Shown here piece after piece: positions 14,911 to 24,551 of a stretch of DNA of 64,000 nt. The DNA comes from an uncultured Bacteroidota bacterium. Its GTDB lineage: Bacteria > Bacteroidota > Bacteroidia > Chitinophagales > Chitinophagaceae. The stretch is from assembly GCA_903853805.1 (NCBI GenBank), contig CAINUN010000016.1:62001-126000 (forward strand), in the 5' to 3' direction. The position numbers were made by a program, and so were the translations under genes. A model generated the notes under the pieces. The model ran no database searches. It saw nothing but the letters and a program-made list of their open reading frames with translations, and was not told where the DNA came from. Position 1 is the first letter of the stretch. Each line of letters starts with the position of its first letter.

Positions 14911-17076
14911 ATGCGCTTATATGCTAAACATCTTTTTTCTTTTTTCTTTTTCTTATGCTCATTACATGTGTATGCTGAATCATTTAATGATAGCATCATT
15001 GTTTTCAATGGAGAAAAAAAAGAACCGATGCTCATTGGCAAACAGCTTTTTATTTTTAAAGACACAACTGGGGCTATAAGTATTAATGATGTTGAAAATA
15101 AGTGTAGTTTTTCTCAGAGTAAAAACTCGGTTCCAAATCTAGGAGTAGATGAGGCTGTTTTTTGGATTAGGTTTCAAATCCAAAATCTAAGCAATGATGA
15201 CGATATGCTACTTGTTATTGAAGATGCATTAATTAAAGACGTTACACTTTTTACAAAAACAGAGAAGGGATTTCTTAACAATAATATTTCCAAAGACTTT
15301 GTTTTTTCATCAAGAAATAATGACAACCAGCATCCACAATTTTCATTAAAACAAACCATAGGTAGTAGTCAAGTTTATTATTTAAGAGTACATGGTTTTA
15401 CACAATTGGTTATTCCAATAAAACTGGGAACAAGTGAGGCGATTTATAACACTGCAATTAATAACGACCTTTTTTCCGCTATCTATTTTGGAGTGATGTT
15501 GGTGATGTTCTTGTATAACCTCTTCATCTACATAAGTGTAAAAGACAAAAGCTATCTTTACTATATCCTCTACATTCTTTCAGTTGCATTTGTACAATTA
15601 AGTGTTACTGGACTTGGCTTCAAATATCTTTGGTCTAACGCACCCACTTTCGAACAGGCATCTGTTTTTATTTTCCCTTCGCTTACTGCAATTACATCTA
15701 TAGCATTTTTTAGACGATTTCTTAACAGTAAACAATTAACCCCAAAGGCAGACAAACTATTGTGGTTGTTTGTTGTCGGTTATATATTCACTCTTTATAG
15801 TGCTTTCTTCGGCAATAAGTGGCTTGCATATAATCTCTTGAACCTTAATGCGCTACCTCTTGCTCTTTACATGATAATTCTTGCTGCTTACATCAAACAG
15901 AAGTATAATTATCGTCCTGCATTTTTTTTCCTAGTAGCATGGAGTGTTTTTTTGATGGGTATAGTTGTTTTTGTTTTGAAAGATGTGGGGATTATCCCTT
16001 ATAATCTGCTTACAGTATCAAGCATTCAAATTGGTTCTGCTGTTGAAACAGTATTACTTTCAATTGCCTTAGCAGATAGAATTAATACACTAAAAACTGA
16101 AAAAGAAAAAAGCCAACGTGAGGCTTTGCTTGCTCTCCAAGAAAATGAACGAATAATTCGCGAACAGAACATTTTTTTAGAAACAAAAGTTACTGAAAGA
16201 ACTCAAGAATTAAATGAATCAAACCAACATCTTGAAAAGGCGCTTACTGAACTTCAGGAAAAAGAAACGCAGCTTGTTGAGTCTGAAAAAATGGCTTCAT
16301 TGGGTCAACTAACAGCTGGTATTGCACATGAAATAAACAACCCAATCAACTTCGTTACATCAAACGTCAATCCATTAAAAAGAGATGTTTCAGTGCTTGT
16401 AGAAATGATAGAAAAAATGGAATCAGTTTCTGTAAGCGAAATGACAGCAGAGGAAAAACTAAAGGAAATAAAATCCCTGAAGCATATCAACGATTACGAT
16501 TACCTTAAAATTGAAATTGATCACCTTATAAAAGGGATAGGAGAAGGTGCAAATAGAACAGCAGAAATTGTAAAAGGACTGCGTATTTTTTCAAGACTTG
16601 ATGAAGATGATTTGAAAAGAGCAGATGTAAATGAAGGGGTGAATTCAACCATTATTATTATTAACCACCTATTAAATAATATTATTGAAGTTGAAACTCA
16701 TTTTGCTAACTTGCCAATGATTGAATGTTATCCGGGTAAGCTGAATCAGGTTTTTTTGAACATCATGTCCAACGCTATTTTTGCCATTCAAAAAAAATGG
16801 AAAAATCAAAAGGGTGGAAAATTGGTGATTGAAACGCTTAATGTGGATAGAGAAATTATCATTAAAATATCAGACAACGGCACAGGCATGGATGAAGCCA
16901 CTAAAAAGAAACTATTTGATCCTTTCTTCACTACAAAAGACGTTGGAGAAGGGACTGGCTTAGGCTTGTCTATTGCATACAATACTATTAAAAAACATAA
17001 CGGAACTATTGAGGTTATTTCCGAATTAGGCGAAGGTTCTTCATTTGTAATGACTTTGCCAATTCTTCAAGTTTAA
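14911..17076 (+). CDS. 7TMR-DISM sensor histidine kinase
   Basis: 721 residues. Signal peptide (to about VYAES), an extracellular 7TMR-DISMED2 sensor domain (residues ~30-170), seven membrane helices (~180-390), a coiled coil (~395-455), then a HisKA-like domain with H-box SLGQLTAGIAHEINNP (His473) and an HATPase_c domain (N-box FLNIMSNAIFAI, G1 DNGTGMD, F-box LFDPFFTTK, G2 GTGLGLS). The N-terminal DISMED2 fold is a carbohydrate-binding-like jelly roll, so a periplasmic small-molecule ligand is plausible. It has no receiver of its own; the next two genes supply them. Confidence 0.93.
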   Translation: MRLYAKHLFSFFFFLCSLHVYAESFNDSIIVFNGEKKEPMLIGKQLFIFKDTTGAISINDVENKCSFSQSKNSVPNLGVDEAVFWIRFQIQNLSNDDDMLLVIEDALIKDVTLFTKTEKGFLNNNISKDFVFSSRNNDNQHPQFSLKQTIGSSQVYYLRVHGFTQLVIPIKLGTSEAIYNTAINNDLFSAIYFGVMLVMFLYNLFIYISVKDKSYLYYILYILSVAFVQLSVTGLGFKYLWSNAPTFEQASVFIFPSLTAITSIAFFRRFLNSKQLTPKADKLLWLFVVGYIFTLYSAFFGNKWLAYNLLNLNALPLALYMIILAAYIKQKYNYRPAFFFLVAWSVFLMGIVVFVLKDVGIIPYNLLTVSSIQIGSAVETVLLSIALADRINTLKTEKEKSQREALLALQENERIIREQNIFLETKVTERTQELNESNQHLEKALTELQEKETQLVESEKMASLGQLTAGIAHEINNPINFVTSNVNPLKRDVSVLVEMIEKMESVSVSEMTAEEKLKEIKSLKHINDYDYLKIEIDHLIKGIGEGANRTAEIVKGLRIFSRLDEDDLKRADVNEGVNSTIIIINHLLNNIIEVETHFANLPMIECYPGKLNQVFLNIMSNAIFAIQKKWKNQKGGKLVIETLNVDREIIIKISDNGTGMDEATKKKLFDPFFTTKDVGEGTGLGLSIAYNTIKKHNGTIEVISELGEGSSFVMTLPILQV

Positions 17077-17099
17077 AACACCCCACTAAGTTGAATAAA

Positions 17100-18182
17100 A
17101 TGGAAAAATTCAAAGTTCTGTACATTGACGACGAAATCAATAACCTCGTTGGTTTAAAAGCTTCGTTTAGACTTGACTATGACATTCTAATTGCAGAAAG
17201 TGCTGATGGAGGGAAAGAAATATTAGAGCATAATCCTGACATCAGAATTATTCTTTGCGACCAACGAATGCCTGGCAAAACAGGTATTGAGTTTTTTGAA
17301 GAAATTGCATCAAAACACCCAAACCCCATTAGAATGTTGATTACTGGCTATACAGATATAGAATCAGTTATTAACGCCATCAATAAGGGTCATGTTTTCC
17401 GCTATATTTCGAAACCTTGGGAATCCAATGAAATTAAGTTTGCAATTGAAGAAGGCAATAAATTTTACCTCACTCAATCAATGCTTACGCAAAAAAATGA
17501 ACAACTTCAAAAGGCTTATGAAGAGCTAGACAAATTTGCTTATAGCGTTACACACGATATGCGAGGTCCTATTGTTAGTGTTTTGGGAGCTATTGAATTA
17601 ACAAAAAGTGCCGAAACATTGAAAGATGTGCAAGAGATCATGGATATGATGGAAAAATCAGTTCAGCGTGTTGAAGAATTTATGCGCAATATGCACTACT
17701 ACTACAGTCTTAAGCGAGGAGAATTAGAAATAGGGGAAATAAATTTTGAAGAACTAATTCTTGAACTAAAAGACCTTTTTACACCTAATGCCAATCAGTC
17801 TAATGTACTATTCGACATTATTCTTGATCAAAAAGAATTTTTAAGATCGGACATTGTTCCTATTAAAATTATCCTCAACAACTTAATATCCAACGCAATA
17901 AAATACCAGCGTATGGATAATGATACTAAATTTGTACGTCTTGAAATTTCTATCACTAAAGGAAATGCTACATTTACAGTATCCGACAACGGAATTGGTA
18001 TAGATGATGCATACCTGAACGACATCTTCAAAATGTTTTTCAGAGCAACATCAGAAAATACCGGATCTGGTTTTGGGTTGTATAATGTGAAAGATGCTGT
18101 AAGGAAACTCAATGGAGATATTCAAGTAAAATCAAAACGGGGCGAAGGTTCCGAATTTAAAGTAACCATACCAAGTAAATAA
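17100..18182 (+). CDS. receiver-histidine kinase hybrid (N-terminal receiver)
   Basis: 360 residues from the ATG at 17100 (a TTG nine bases earlier is possible). Residues ~1-125 are a receiver with YIDDE, phospho-acceptor in LCDQRMPG, ITGYTD and SKPW. Residues ~145-215 are a HisKA domain (YSVTHDMRGPIVSVLGAIEL; the His in THDMRGP). The rest is HATPase_c (NNLISNAIKY, DNGIGID, GSGFGLY). The receiver-first order means the kinase is likely controlled by phosphorylation from the 7TM kinase. The gene lies 23 bp after that kinase and 2 bp before the single receiver, which points to a phosphorelay in gene order. Confidence 0.92.
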   Translation: MEKFKVLYIDDEINNLVGLKASFRLDYDILIAESADGGKEILEHNPDIRIILCDQRMPGKTGIEFFEEIASKHPNPIRMLITGYTDIESVINAINKGHVFRYISKPWESNEIKFAIEEGNKFYLTQSMLTQKNEQLQKAYEELDKFAYSVTHDMRGPIVSVLGAIELTKSAETLKDVQEIMDMMEKSVQRVEEFMRNMHYYYSLKRGELEIGEINFEELILELKDLFTPNANQSNVLFDIILDQKEFLRSDIVPIKIILNNLISNAIKYQRMDNDTKFVRLEISITKGNATFTVSDNGIGIDDAYLNDIFKMFFRATSENTGSGFGLYNVKDAVRKLNGDIQVKSKRGEGSEFKVTIPSK

Positions 18183-18184
18183 TC

Positions 18185-18586
18185 ATGAGCGCAGATAAAA
18201 TCCATTTTGTAGTAATTGACGATAGTAAACTCGATTGCTTTATTGCGGAAAAAGTCATTCAGAACACAGGTCGTTGTGAATCAGTTCGTTCATTTATGAT
18301 GGCTGCTGATGCGCTCGAATTTCTTGGCAAACAGCCTTTTGATGATGAACATAGAATCATGATACTTGTAGACATTCAAATGCCCATCATGAATGGCTTT
18401 GAGTTTATTGAATCATTTGAGGCAATAGTGCCAGAAGACAGAAGAAGAAATTACATCATCAACTTGCTTTCATCTTCTATCAATGAGAGTGATATGATTC
18501 GTGCTAAAGCTTACCAAAGTGTTCGAACATTCCTAAACAAACCTTTGACCAAATCCTCAATAGAAGATTTTCTAGTCAAAATTTAA
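18185..18586 (+). CDS. single-domain response regulator
   Basis: 133 residues, CheY-like. The acidic pair is in VIDDSKLD, the phospho-acceptor in ILVDIQMPIMNG, the Ser in NLLSSSINES, and the Lys in LNKPLTK. There is no output domain, so it acts by protein contact or passes phosphate on. It belongs to the Rcp1-like group by length and motif. Last gene of the operon. Confidence 0.9.
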   Translation: MSADKIHFVVIDDSKLDCFIAEKVIQNTGRCESVRSFMMAADALEFLGKQPFDDEHRIMILVDIQMPIMNGFEFIESFEAIVPEDRRRNYIINLLSSSINESDMIRAKAYQSVRTFLNKPLTKSSIEDFLVKI

Positions 18587-18668
18587 TAGATTTCCCCAGC
18601 TAAAGAGCTTTATGCATAAATAACTCTTGTGCTTCATTGCCTATTTATAAGGCTTCAATAATAGCATC

Positions 18669-19118
18669 ATGTCAAAAATTCTCACGCTCTTCTCACTAAT
18701 TTTTTTCACATTGACATCTTGTAAAAAAGAAGAAGAAACACCAATAAATCCAAACATTAATTGGAAAGTAGGACCAACGGTTTATAGTGGTACAGTTGTA
18801 AAAGATTCAATTGCTGGAAGTTTATATGCACTTGCAACAAATAGCAGTTTCATTGTAAATTATTACGATACCCTGATTTCTGGAAATTACAATATTGTCT
18901 ATCTCCCCGATACTTTATTTGATTTGGGTGTAACCGTTGTAACAACTGTTAATGGGTTAACGAACTATTACACATCTTCAAACAAAAACAATTCTGTAAC
19001 TGCATTAGTTTCTACAGACACCGCAAATAGAACAGTGGTGCATATCCCAGAAATTTGGGCTTACAATACTTTCAATTCTAATGATAGCGTAATGATTAGT
19101 GGGACAGTTACAAAGTAG
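18669..19118 (+). CDS. small lipoprotein of unknown function
   Basis: 149 residues. The signal sequence ends in a lipobox (LTSCKKEEE), so the protein should be lipidated at that Cys and membrane-anchored; the KK at +2/+3 and acids after it are common in Bacteroidota surface lipoproteins. The rest is polar, Thr/Asn-rich and beta-like. No family was recognised. It follows the phosphorelay operon by 82 bp on the same strand and could be read from it. Confidence 0.6.
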   Translation: MSKILTLFSLIFFTLTSCKKEEETPINPNINWKVGPTVYSGTVVKDSIAGSLYALATNSSFIVNYYDTLISGNYNIVYLPDTLFDLGVTVVTTVNGLTNYYTSSNKNNSVTALVSTDTANRTVVHIPEIWAYNTFNSNDSVMISGTVTK

Positions 19119-19250
19119 ATCAACTGAATAGACATGATTTAATTATCTTCTTACCCCTAAGTTATTTTCAATACTCTTTTTTCGAAAAAGACACCTTAAC
19201 ACAAAGAGGTAAGTGCAACATACTACTCGCTTTTGTATCTTGCTGCCCTT

Positions 19251-20249
19251 ATGAAAAAAGAGATTGTTGTCAGCGGCATCCGTTCTACAGGTTACTTGCA
19301 CCTTGGCAATTATTTTGGCGCGATGCGCAATTATGTGAAGATGCAAGAAGACTATGATTGCTATTTTTTTGTAGCCGATTATCATAGCCTTACCACCCAC
19401 CCCGATCCTAAAGATTTGAAAGCAAATGTGTTTAGGGTTGCAGCAGAAAATATTGCTTGCGGACTTGACCCTAATAAAGTGACGCTTTATGTTCAAAGCG
19501 ATGTGCCTGAAGTGACGGAGTTATACCTCATGCTCAATATGATGGCTTATAAAGGCGAGCTAGAAAAAGTACCTACGTTTAAAGAAAAAGCACGTAACCA
19601 ACCCGACAATGTAAATGCGGGATTATTGACCTACCCCGTTTTGATGGCTGCAGATATTTTGATTCATAAAGCCGTGAAAGTTCCTGTAGGAAAAGACCAA
19701 GAACAACACTTGGAGATGGCGCGCAATTTTGCCAATCGTTTTACAAGCAGGTACGGAGAAGTTTTTCCAGAGCCTATGCCTTTCAACTTTGGCAATCAAT
19801 TGATAAAAGTGCCTAGTCTTGATGGCGCGGGCAAAATGAGCAAGAGCGAAAATGTGAATGCCACTATTTTTCTAGCCGATGAAGATGATGTGATTCGCAA
19901 AAAAGTGATGAAGGCAAAAACCGACCAAGGACCTACGGAACACAACAGTGAAATGCCCGACTATATCCAAAACCTATTCCTTTTGATGGATTTGGTGTGT
20001 GCTCAAGAAACTGTTGACCAATATAAAACGGCATTCAACACCTGCACCATTCGTTACGGAGATATGAAGAAACAATTGGCAGAAGACATGGTCAATTTCG
20101 TTCGTCCTATCCGCGAAAAAACAATTGAGCTTCACAATAACGAAGCCTTGTTGCAAAAGATTTTGAAAGAAGGTGCTGAGAAAGCAAGAGTAAGCGCCCG
20201 TGCTACTATTGAAGAAGCAAGAAAAATAATTGGCATCAATTATTATTAA
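19251..20249 (+). CDS. trpS: tryptophanyl-tRNA synthetase
   Basis: 332 residues, class I synthetase charging tRNA-Trp. HIGH-like motif in STGYLHLGNYFGA and KMSKS in GAGKMSKSEN. The start is the ATG at 19251: the upstream TTG at 19233 overlaps a -7-like TATCTTGC (19236-19243). Length is normal. It appears to be monocistronic or first of a small group with the kinase that follows by 60 bp. Confidence 0.97.
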   Translation: MKKEIVVSGIRSTGYLHLGNYFGAMRNYVKMQEDYDCYFFVADYHSLTTHPDPKDLKANVFRVAAENIACGLDPNKVTLYVQSDVPEVTELYLMLNMMAYKGELEKVPTFKEKARNQPDNVNAGLLTYPVLMAADILIHKAVKVPVGKDQEQHLEMARNFANRFTSRYGEVFPEPMPFNFGNQLIKVPSLDGAGKMSKSENVNATIFLADEDDVIRKKVMKAKTDQGPTEHNSEMPDYIQNLFLLMDLVCAQETVDQYKTAFNTCTIRYGDMKKQLAEDMVNFVRPIREKTIELHNNEALLQKILKEGAEKARVSARATIEEARKIIGINYY

Positions 20250-20309
20250 AAATTTTACCTTGGCTAAGGTTTTGAAATTCCTTTTGAAACCAACCATCAA
20301 TTTTAAACA

Positions 20310-20942
20310 ATGGCAAAAAAGAAGACCAAACACATAGCTCTTGCAGGAAACATTGGCGCAGGCAAAACTACACTCACCACCATGCTTGCTAAACATTATA
20401 AATGGACACCCCATTTTGAAGATGTTGAGCGTAACCCATACCTCGTAGATTTCTACGAAGACATGCATCGTTGGTCATTCAATTTGCAAATCTATTTTCT
20501 CAATAGTAGGCTCAATCAATTGCTTGATATTCGTAAGGGTACAGAAATTGTTATTCAAGACAGAACCATTTATGAAGATGCCTACATTTTTGCCCCCAAT
20601 CTTTATGAAATGGGCTTAATGCCTAAACGCGATTTTGAAAACTATTCTACTTTTTTTCAAAATCTAAAGACCATGATTGATGCTCCTGATTTGTTGATTT
20701 ATCTAAAAGCATCAATACCTAAACTCGTTGACCAAATTCAAAAACGTGGCAGAGATTACGAAGAAAATATTCGCCTCGATTACTTAAAGCGACTCAATGA
20801 ATTCTATAACAAATGGATTGATTCTTATACCGATGGACCATTACTTGTTGTAGATGTGGACAATATGGATTTTGCCAACAACGAAGAAGACTTTGCCGAT
20901 GTCGTGAGAAGAATTGAAGCGCAAATACACGGTTTGTTTTAG
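20310..20942 (+). CDS. deoxynucleoside kinase
   Basis: 210 residues of the dAK/dGK/dNK family, which phosphorylates deoxynucleosides for salvage into dNTPs. P-loop GNIGAGKTTLTTML near residue 13; then the substrate-binding segment ERNPYLVDFYEDMHRWSF, QIYFLNSR, and DRTIYEDAYIFA with the conserved ERS/DRT-type catalytic acid and Arg; and a lid (KRGRDYEENIRLDYL). Which base it prefers cannot be told. Confidence 0.93.
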   Translation: MAKKKTKHIALAGNIGAGKTTLTTMLAKHYKWTPHFEDVERNPYLVDFYEDMHRWSFNLQIYFLNSRLNQLLDIRKGTEIVIQDRTIYEDAYIFAPNLYEMGLMPKRDFENYSTFFQNLKTMIDAPDLLIYLKASIPKLVDQIQKRGRDYEENIRLDYLKRLNEFYNKWIDSYTDGPLLVVDVDNMDFANNEEDFADVVRRIEAQIHGLF

Positions 20943-20975
20943 CCATCAATTTTCTTGTTCAAGAAAATAAAAAGA

Positions 20976-23501
20976 ATGAAGCACCTAATCCTTTTTCTGC
21001 TTTTTGTTTTCAGCTTTCCAACAATTAATGCTGCAACTCTTTCTGGAAAAATAACAGACAGCAAGGGCGATGTATTACCATTTGCAGTTGTCTTTGTAAG
21101 AGGAACAACGCAAGGAACAAGTGCTAATGCACAAGGTATTTACCAACTCAATTTACAATCAGGAAGTTTCATTATTGTTTGCCAGCAAATGGGTTTTAAG
21201 CAAACTGAATTCAACATAACTGTAACTGGGAATGAAAACTTAACTCATGATTTCAAACTTGCAGAACAGCGAATGGAGATGAAGGAATTTGTACTGAAAT
21301 CTGATGATGACCCTGCCAAGTACATTATGCGCAAAGTGATTGCTAAACGCAAATACTATGAAAGGTTTATCAAAAATTTCGAAACAGATATTTACCTCAA
21401 AGGTGCCTTCAAAACACGACACACACCTGCAAAGGTTTTGGGTCAGAAAGTTGATGCTGATGAAATGGGATTGGATAGCAATAAGCAGGGCATTTTATAC
21501 TTGTGCGAAGAAGTAGCCACGTATTTTAATAATGGTAAGCAGCGAAAAACATTGATTCATTCTGTAAAAGAAAGTGGTAGCCCAAATGGTCTTGGCTTTG
21601 CTCAGTTTCCACCCGTAATCAACGTTTATCAAAACAACATTTCCATCGCTCAACAACTAAATCCTCGCGGGTTTATTTCACCTGTCAACGACAATGCTTT
21701 TCTCTATTATAAGTTTAAACTTCTTGGAGATTTTGAAGAGAACAACAAAACCATTTATAAAATCAAAGTCACACCAAAACGACTCTATGAACCTTTGTTT
21801 GAAGGCGAAATATTTGTGGTGGATGATGACTGGTCACTTCATAGTTTGAACCTCACCACTACCAAGAAATCGAACATGGAATTTCTTGACACTTTCCGTC
21901 TACATCAAGTTTACTTACCACTAATAAAAGGGAATTGGGTCATCAAGCAACAAGTACTAGATTTTACTTTGAAGATTTTCGGGTTCGATATGTATGGCTA
22001 TATGACTACGGTATATAACAACCAAAAAGTGAATGAACCTATTGCCGATTCGATATTTCAAGACAACATGATTTCAGTTTATGATAAGACTGCTAACAAA
22101 AAAGATACAGCCTACTGGAAAGACACTCGCCCCATCCCTTTACAAACAGAAGAAGTAAAAGACTACTCAAAGAAAGATAGCCTGCGATTGGTGTTCGAAA
22201 ACCCACATCGCATTGATTCCATAAGAAGAAAAGAAAACCATTTTAAACCAACAGCTCTCTTATTGTCTGGCTATTCATTCAGTGGGAAAGAGAATAAATT
22301 TTCCATAGGAACAAATGCTTTACTCACTGGCATGTTGAATTACAACACAGTAGAAGGATTAAATATCGCACCTCGTTTTTGGATCAATAAACGAATAGAT
22401 TCTTTTCAGTCAATTTATTCAACCCTTGCAACACGATATGGTTGCAACAGCACTCACTTCAACGCCATCGGTAGAATAACCTATTTCAATAGCGACAAAA
22501 ACTGGAGAGGAAGATGGTGGAATGTAGGTATTGAAGGGGGTAAATATGTCTTTCAACTCAACAGTAGCAATCCTATTGACCCGTTGTATAATTCATTTGC
22601 GACATTAATAGACAGGCATAACTTTCTAAAAATCTACGAACGAATGCAAGCCGGAGTTTTTGCTGGAAGAAATTATGGGAATGGACTGCGTTGGGCAGTG
22701 TGGATGGGTTATCAACAAAGATTGCCTTTAGAGAATACTACTGATTTTAGTTTTGCAAAAACAGACAAGGGTGGTTTTACCGACAACCTTCCTTCCGAAT
22801 TTACATCAATAGGATTTGAAAAACAGGATGCTGTAATCATGAAGTTCAATGTGCATTATAAACCTGGAGTTACCTACACTCAATATCCCGAATATAAAGT
22901 GGCTAATGGAAGCAAGTGGCCTACATTCAGCTTATTCTACCAAAAAGGAATTCCCGATTTATTGAACAGCACTGTTGACTATGACAAATGGCGACTAAGA
23001 ATTAAAGACGAATTGAGTTTGAAAGTATTCGGCGCTCTTCAATATAGTTTCATCACGGGTGGATTCATCAATAGTAATTCACTCAGCATTCCCGATAGAA
23101 ACCACATCATTGGCAATCAATATTCAGTAGCATCCAACTATCTCGAAAGTTTTCAGTTGGCTCCTTATTATCAATACACCAATGCTGAACCTTGGTTAGC
23201 CGAAACGCATTTTGAATGGCATTTGAATGGATTGCTCACTAATAAAATCCCCCTTTTCCGACAAATGCGTTGGTATGCTGTTACGGGTATTAATTCACTT
23301 TACTTCAGCAACACCAATAATTACACCGAAGCTTTTATTGGCATTGATAATTTCGGCTACGACAAGTTCCGAATGTTTCGAATTGATTTAGTACAATCTT
23401 TCAATGCCCTACAACAGTTGAATACCGCAGTGCGCATTGGATTACATCTCAATGGTGTTACCGTAAACCTTAGCGACAACAATCATGAAAGTGAATGGTA
23501 A
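20976..23501 (+). CDS. DUF5686 outer-membrane protein with carboxypeptidase-like regulatory domain
   Basis: 841 residues from the ATG at 20976 (the TTG at 20955 would place charged residues before the signal peptide). Signal peptide to about TINA; residues ~20-100 are a carboxypeptidase-regulatory-like beta domain (LSGKITDSKGDVLPFAVVFVRG), common in TonB-dependent receptors of this phylum. The rest matches DUF5686: FVLKSDDDPAKYIMRKVIAKRKYYE, and a beta-barrel-like C-terminus. It is probably an outer-membrane protein. Function unknown; there is no plug domain or TonB box. The stop is followed by an intergenic repeat island. Confidence 0.85.
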   Translation: MKHLILFLLFVFSFPTINAATLSGKITDSKGDVLPFAVVFVRGTTQGTSANAQGIYQLNLQSGSFIIVCQQMGFKQTEFNITVTGNENLTHDFKLAEQRMEMKEFVLKSDDDPAKYIMRKVIAKRKYYERFIKNFETDIYLKGAFKTRHTPAKVLGQKVDADEMGLDSNKQGILYLCEEVATYFNNGKQRKTLIHSVKESGSPNGLGFAQFPPVINVYQNNISIAQQLNPRGFISPVNDNAFLYYKFKLLGDFEENNKTIYKIKVTPKRLYEPLFEGEIFVVDDDWSLHSLNLTTTKKSNMEFLDTFRLHQVYLPLIKGNWVIKQQVLDFTLKIFGFDMYGYMTTVYNNQKVNEPIADSIFQDNMISVYDKTANKKDTAYWKDTRPIPLQTEEVKDYSKKDSLRLVFENPHRIDSIRRKENHFKPTALLLSGYSFSGKENKFSIGTNALLTGMLNYNTVEGLNIAPRFWINKRIDSFQSIYSTLATRYGCNSTHFNAIGRITYFNSDKNWRGRWWNVGIEGGKYVFQLNSSNPIDPLYNSFATLIDRHNFLKIYERMQAGVFAGRNYGNGLRWAVWMGYQQRLPLENTTDFSFAKTDKGGFTDNLPSEFTSIGFEKQDAVIMKFNVHYKPGVTYTQYPEYKVANGSKWPTFSLFYQKGIPDLLNSTVDYDKWRLRIKDELSLKVFGALQYSFITGGFINSNSLSIPDRNHIIGNQYSVASNYLESFQLAPYYQYTNAEPWLAETHFEWHLNGLLTNKIPLFRQMRWYAVTGINSLYFSNTNNYTEAFIGIDNFGYDKFRMFRIDLVQSFNALQQLNTAVRIGLHLNGVTVNLSDNNHESEW

Positions 23502-23553
23502 GATGTTGTTTGACTTATTGACTTCGCTAAGCTGTGCACAAGTGGCAAGTTTT

Positions 23554-23912
23554 GGGCTACAATCCAATAGGTTTTCGGTCATGCCCATTTTCGTATTTCT
23601 ATAGCCCACAACAAATTGGTTCATGCCCACAATGCTCGGGTTTGAGCCCAGAAGCAATGGGTTACAGCCCATAATACATCGGCTAAAGCCCAAAACCAAA
23701 GGGCTAAAGCCCACAATGCTCGGGTTGCTGCCCACAACCAAGGGGCTAAAGCCCAAAACCTTCCAGTCATAGCCCACAATGCTCGGGCTAAAGCCAACAA
23801 CCAAGGGGCTAGCGCCCAAATATCTTCGGTCATGGCCCACAACCTTCGGGCTTGAGCCCATCCACCTTCGGTCATCTCCTAAATGATTTGGGCTGCCGCC
23901 CACAGCATTTAG
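23554..23912. repeat. 21-bp imperfect tandem repeat island (about 17 units)
   Basis: About 17 units of 21 bp begin at 23562 and continue every 21 bp (for example GCCC-initial units at 23583, 23604, 23625, 23646, ... 23856, 23898). Units vary, but most boundaries form a dyad of the type GGGCT-NN-AGCCC; perfect examples are centred at 23706.5 and 23748.5, others at 23643.5 and 23664.5, all on a 21-bp grid. Because 21 is a multiple of three, long frames stay open on both strands; these are judged by-products. It lies between a stop codon and the msrC-like promoter. Confidence 0.9.
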
Positions 23913-23992
23913 GATTGTGAAAAAACAATTTAACTACAGGTCTTGTAAGTTGGAAAAAGACTTTTCGCTATCGCAAAACCCCGACACCTGTT

Positions 23993-24000
23993 TATATTTG
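23993..24000 (+). promoter_or_regulatory. -7 element of the free-Met-sulfoxide reductase gene
   Basis: TATATTTG matches TAnnTTTG exactly and lies only 4 bp before the ATG at 24005, so the mRNA may be nearly leaderless. Confidence 0.5.
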
Positions 24001-24004
24001 TCTC

Positions 24005-24478
24005 ATGCTAGAAGACTTACACCTTTCTAAAGGAACCAAAGAAGAACAATACCAAAATCTGTTACCTCAAATCAAAGCCTTGTTGGCGCATGAAACCGAC
24101 TTTATTGCCAACCTTGCGAATGTAGCGGCTGCATTGAAAGAACAATTTGGGTGGTTTTGGGTGGGTTTTTATTTGGTGAAAAATGAGGAGTTGGTTTTAG
24201 GTCCATTTCAAGGTCCGGTGGCTTGCACAAGAATCAAAAAAGGTAAAGGGGTTTGTGGTACGAGTTGGCAACAAGCTGCCACGATTATTGTTCCTGATGT
24301 GGAATTGTTTCCGGGACATATTGCTTGCAACAGTCTTTCTAAAAGCGAAATTGTTGTGCCCATTATTCGAGGCAATGAAGTAGTTGGTGTGTTGGATGTT
24401 GATAGCGATACTCTTAATAGTTTTGACAACACAGACCAACATTATTTAGAAGAAATCATTGCTTCAATTACTGTGTAA
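24005..24478 (+). CDS. msrC: free methionine-(R)-sulfoxide reductase, GAF domain (fRMsr)
   Basis: 157 residues, a single GAF domain that reduces free methionine-R-sulfoxide. Family residues: FGWFWVGFYLV, GPFQGPVACTRIKKGKGVCG and FPGHIACNSLSKSEIVVPI hold the three conserved Cys; the end is GVLDVDSDTLNSFD. Length is typical of E. coli MsrC/YebR. It complements msrA, which is at 50 kb in this window. Confidence 0.93.
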   Translation: MLEDLHLSKGTKEEQYQNLLPQIKALLAHETDFIANLANVAAALKEQFGWFWVGFYLVKNEELVLGPFQGPVACTRIKKGKGVCGTSWQQAATIIVPDVELFPGHIACNSLSKSEIVVPIIRGNEVVGVLDVDSDTLNSFDNTDQHYLEEIIASITV

Positions 24479-24551
24479 AACATCTTTAATTCACCATACA
24501 AACGTAACTTGCAAGAACTGAACATGAAACTTTAACTAACAAATTCCTGCA

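Noticed and set aside
23442-23903. 153-codon minus-strand frame of heptapeptides
   Set aside because: It runs into the end of the DUF5686 gene and arises from the 21-bp repeat; another minus frame is equally open.
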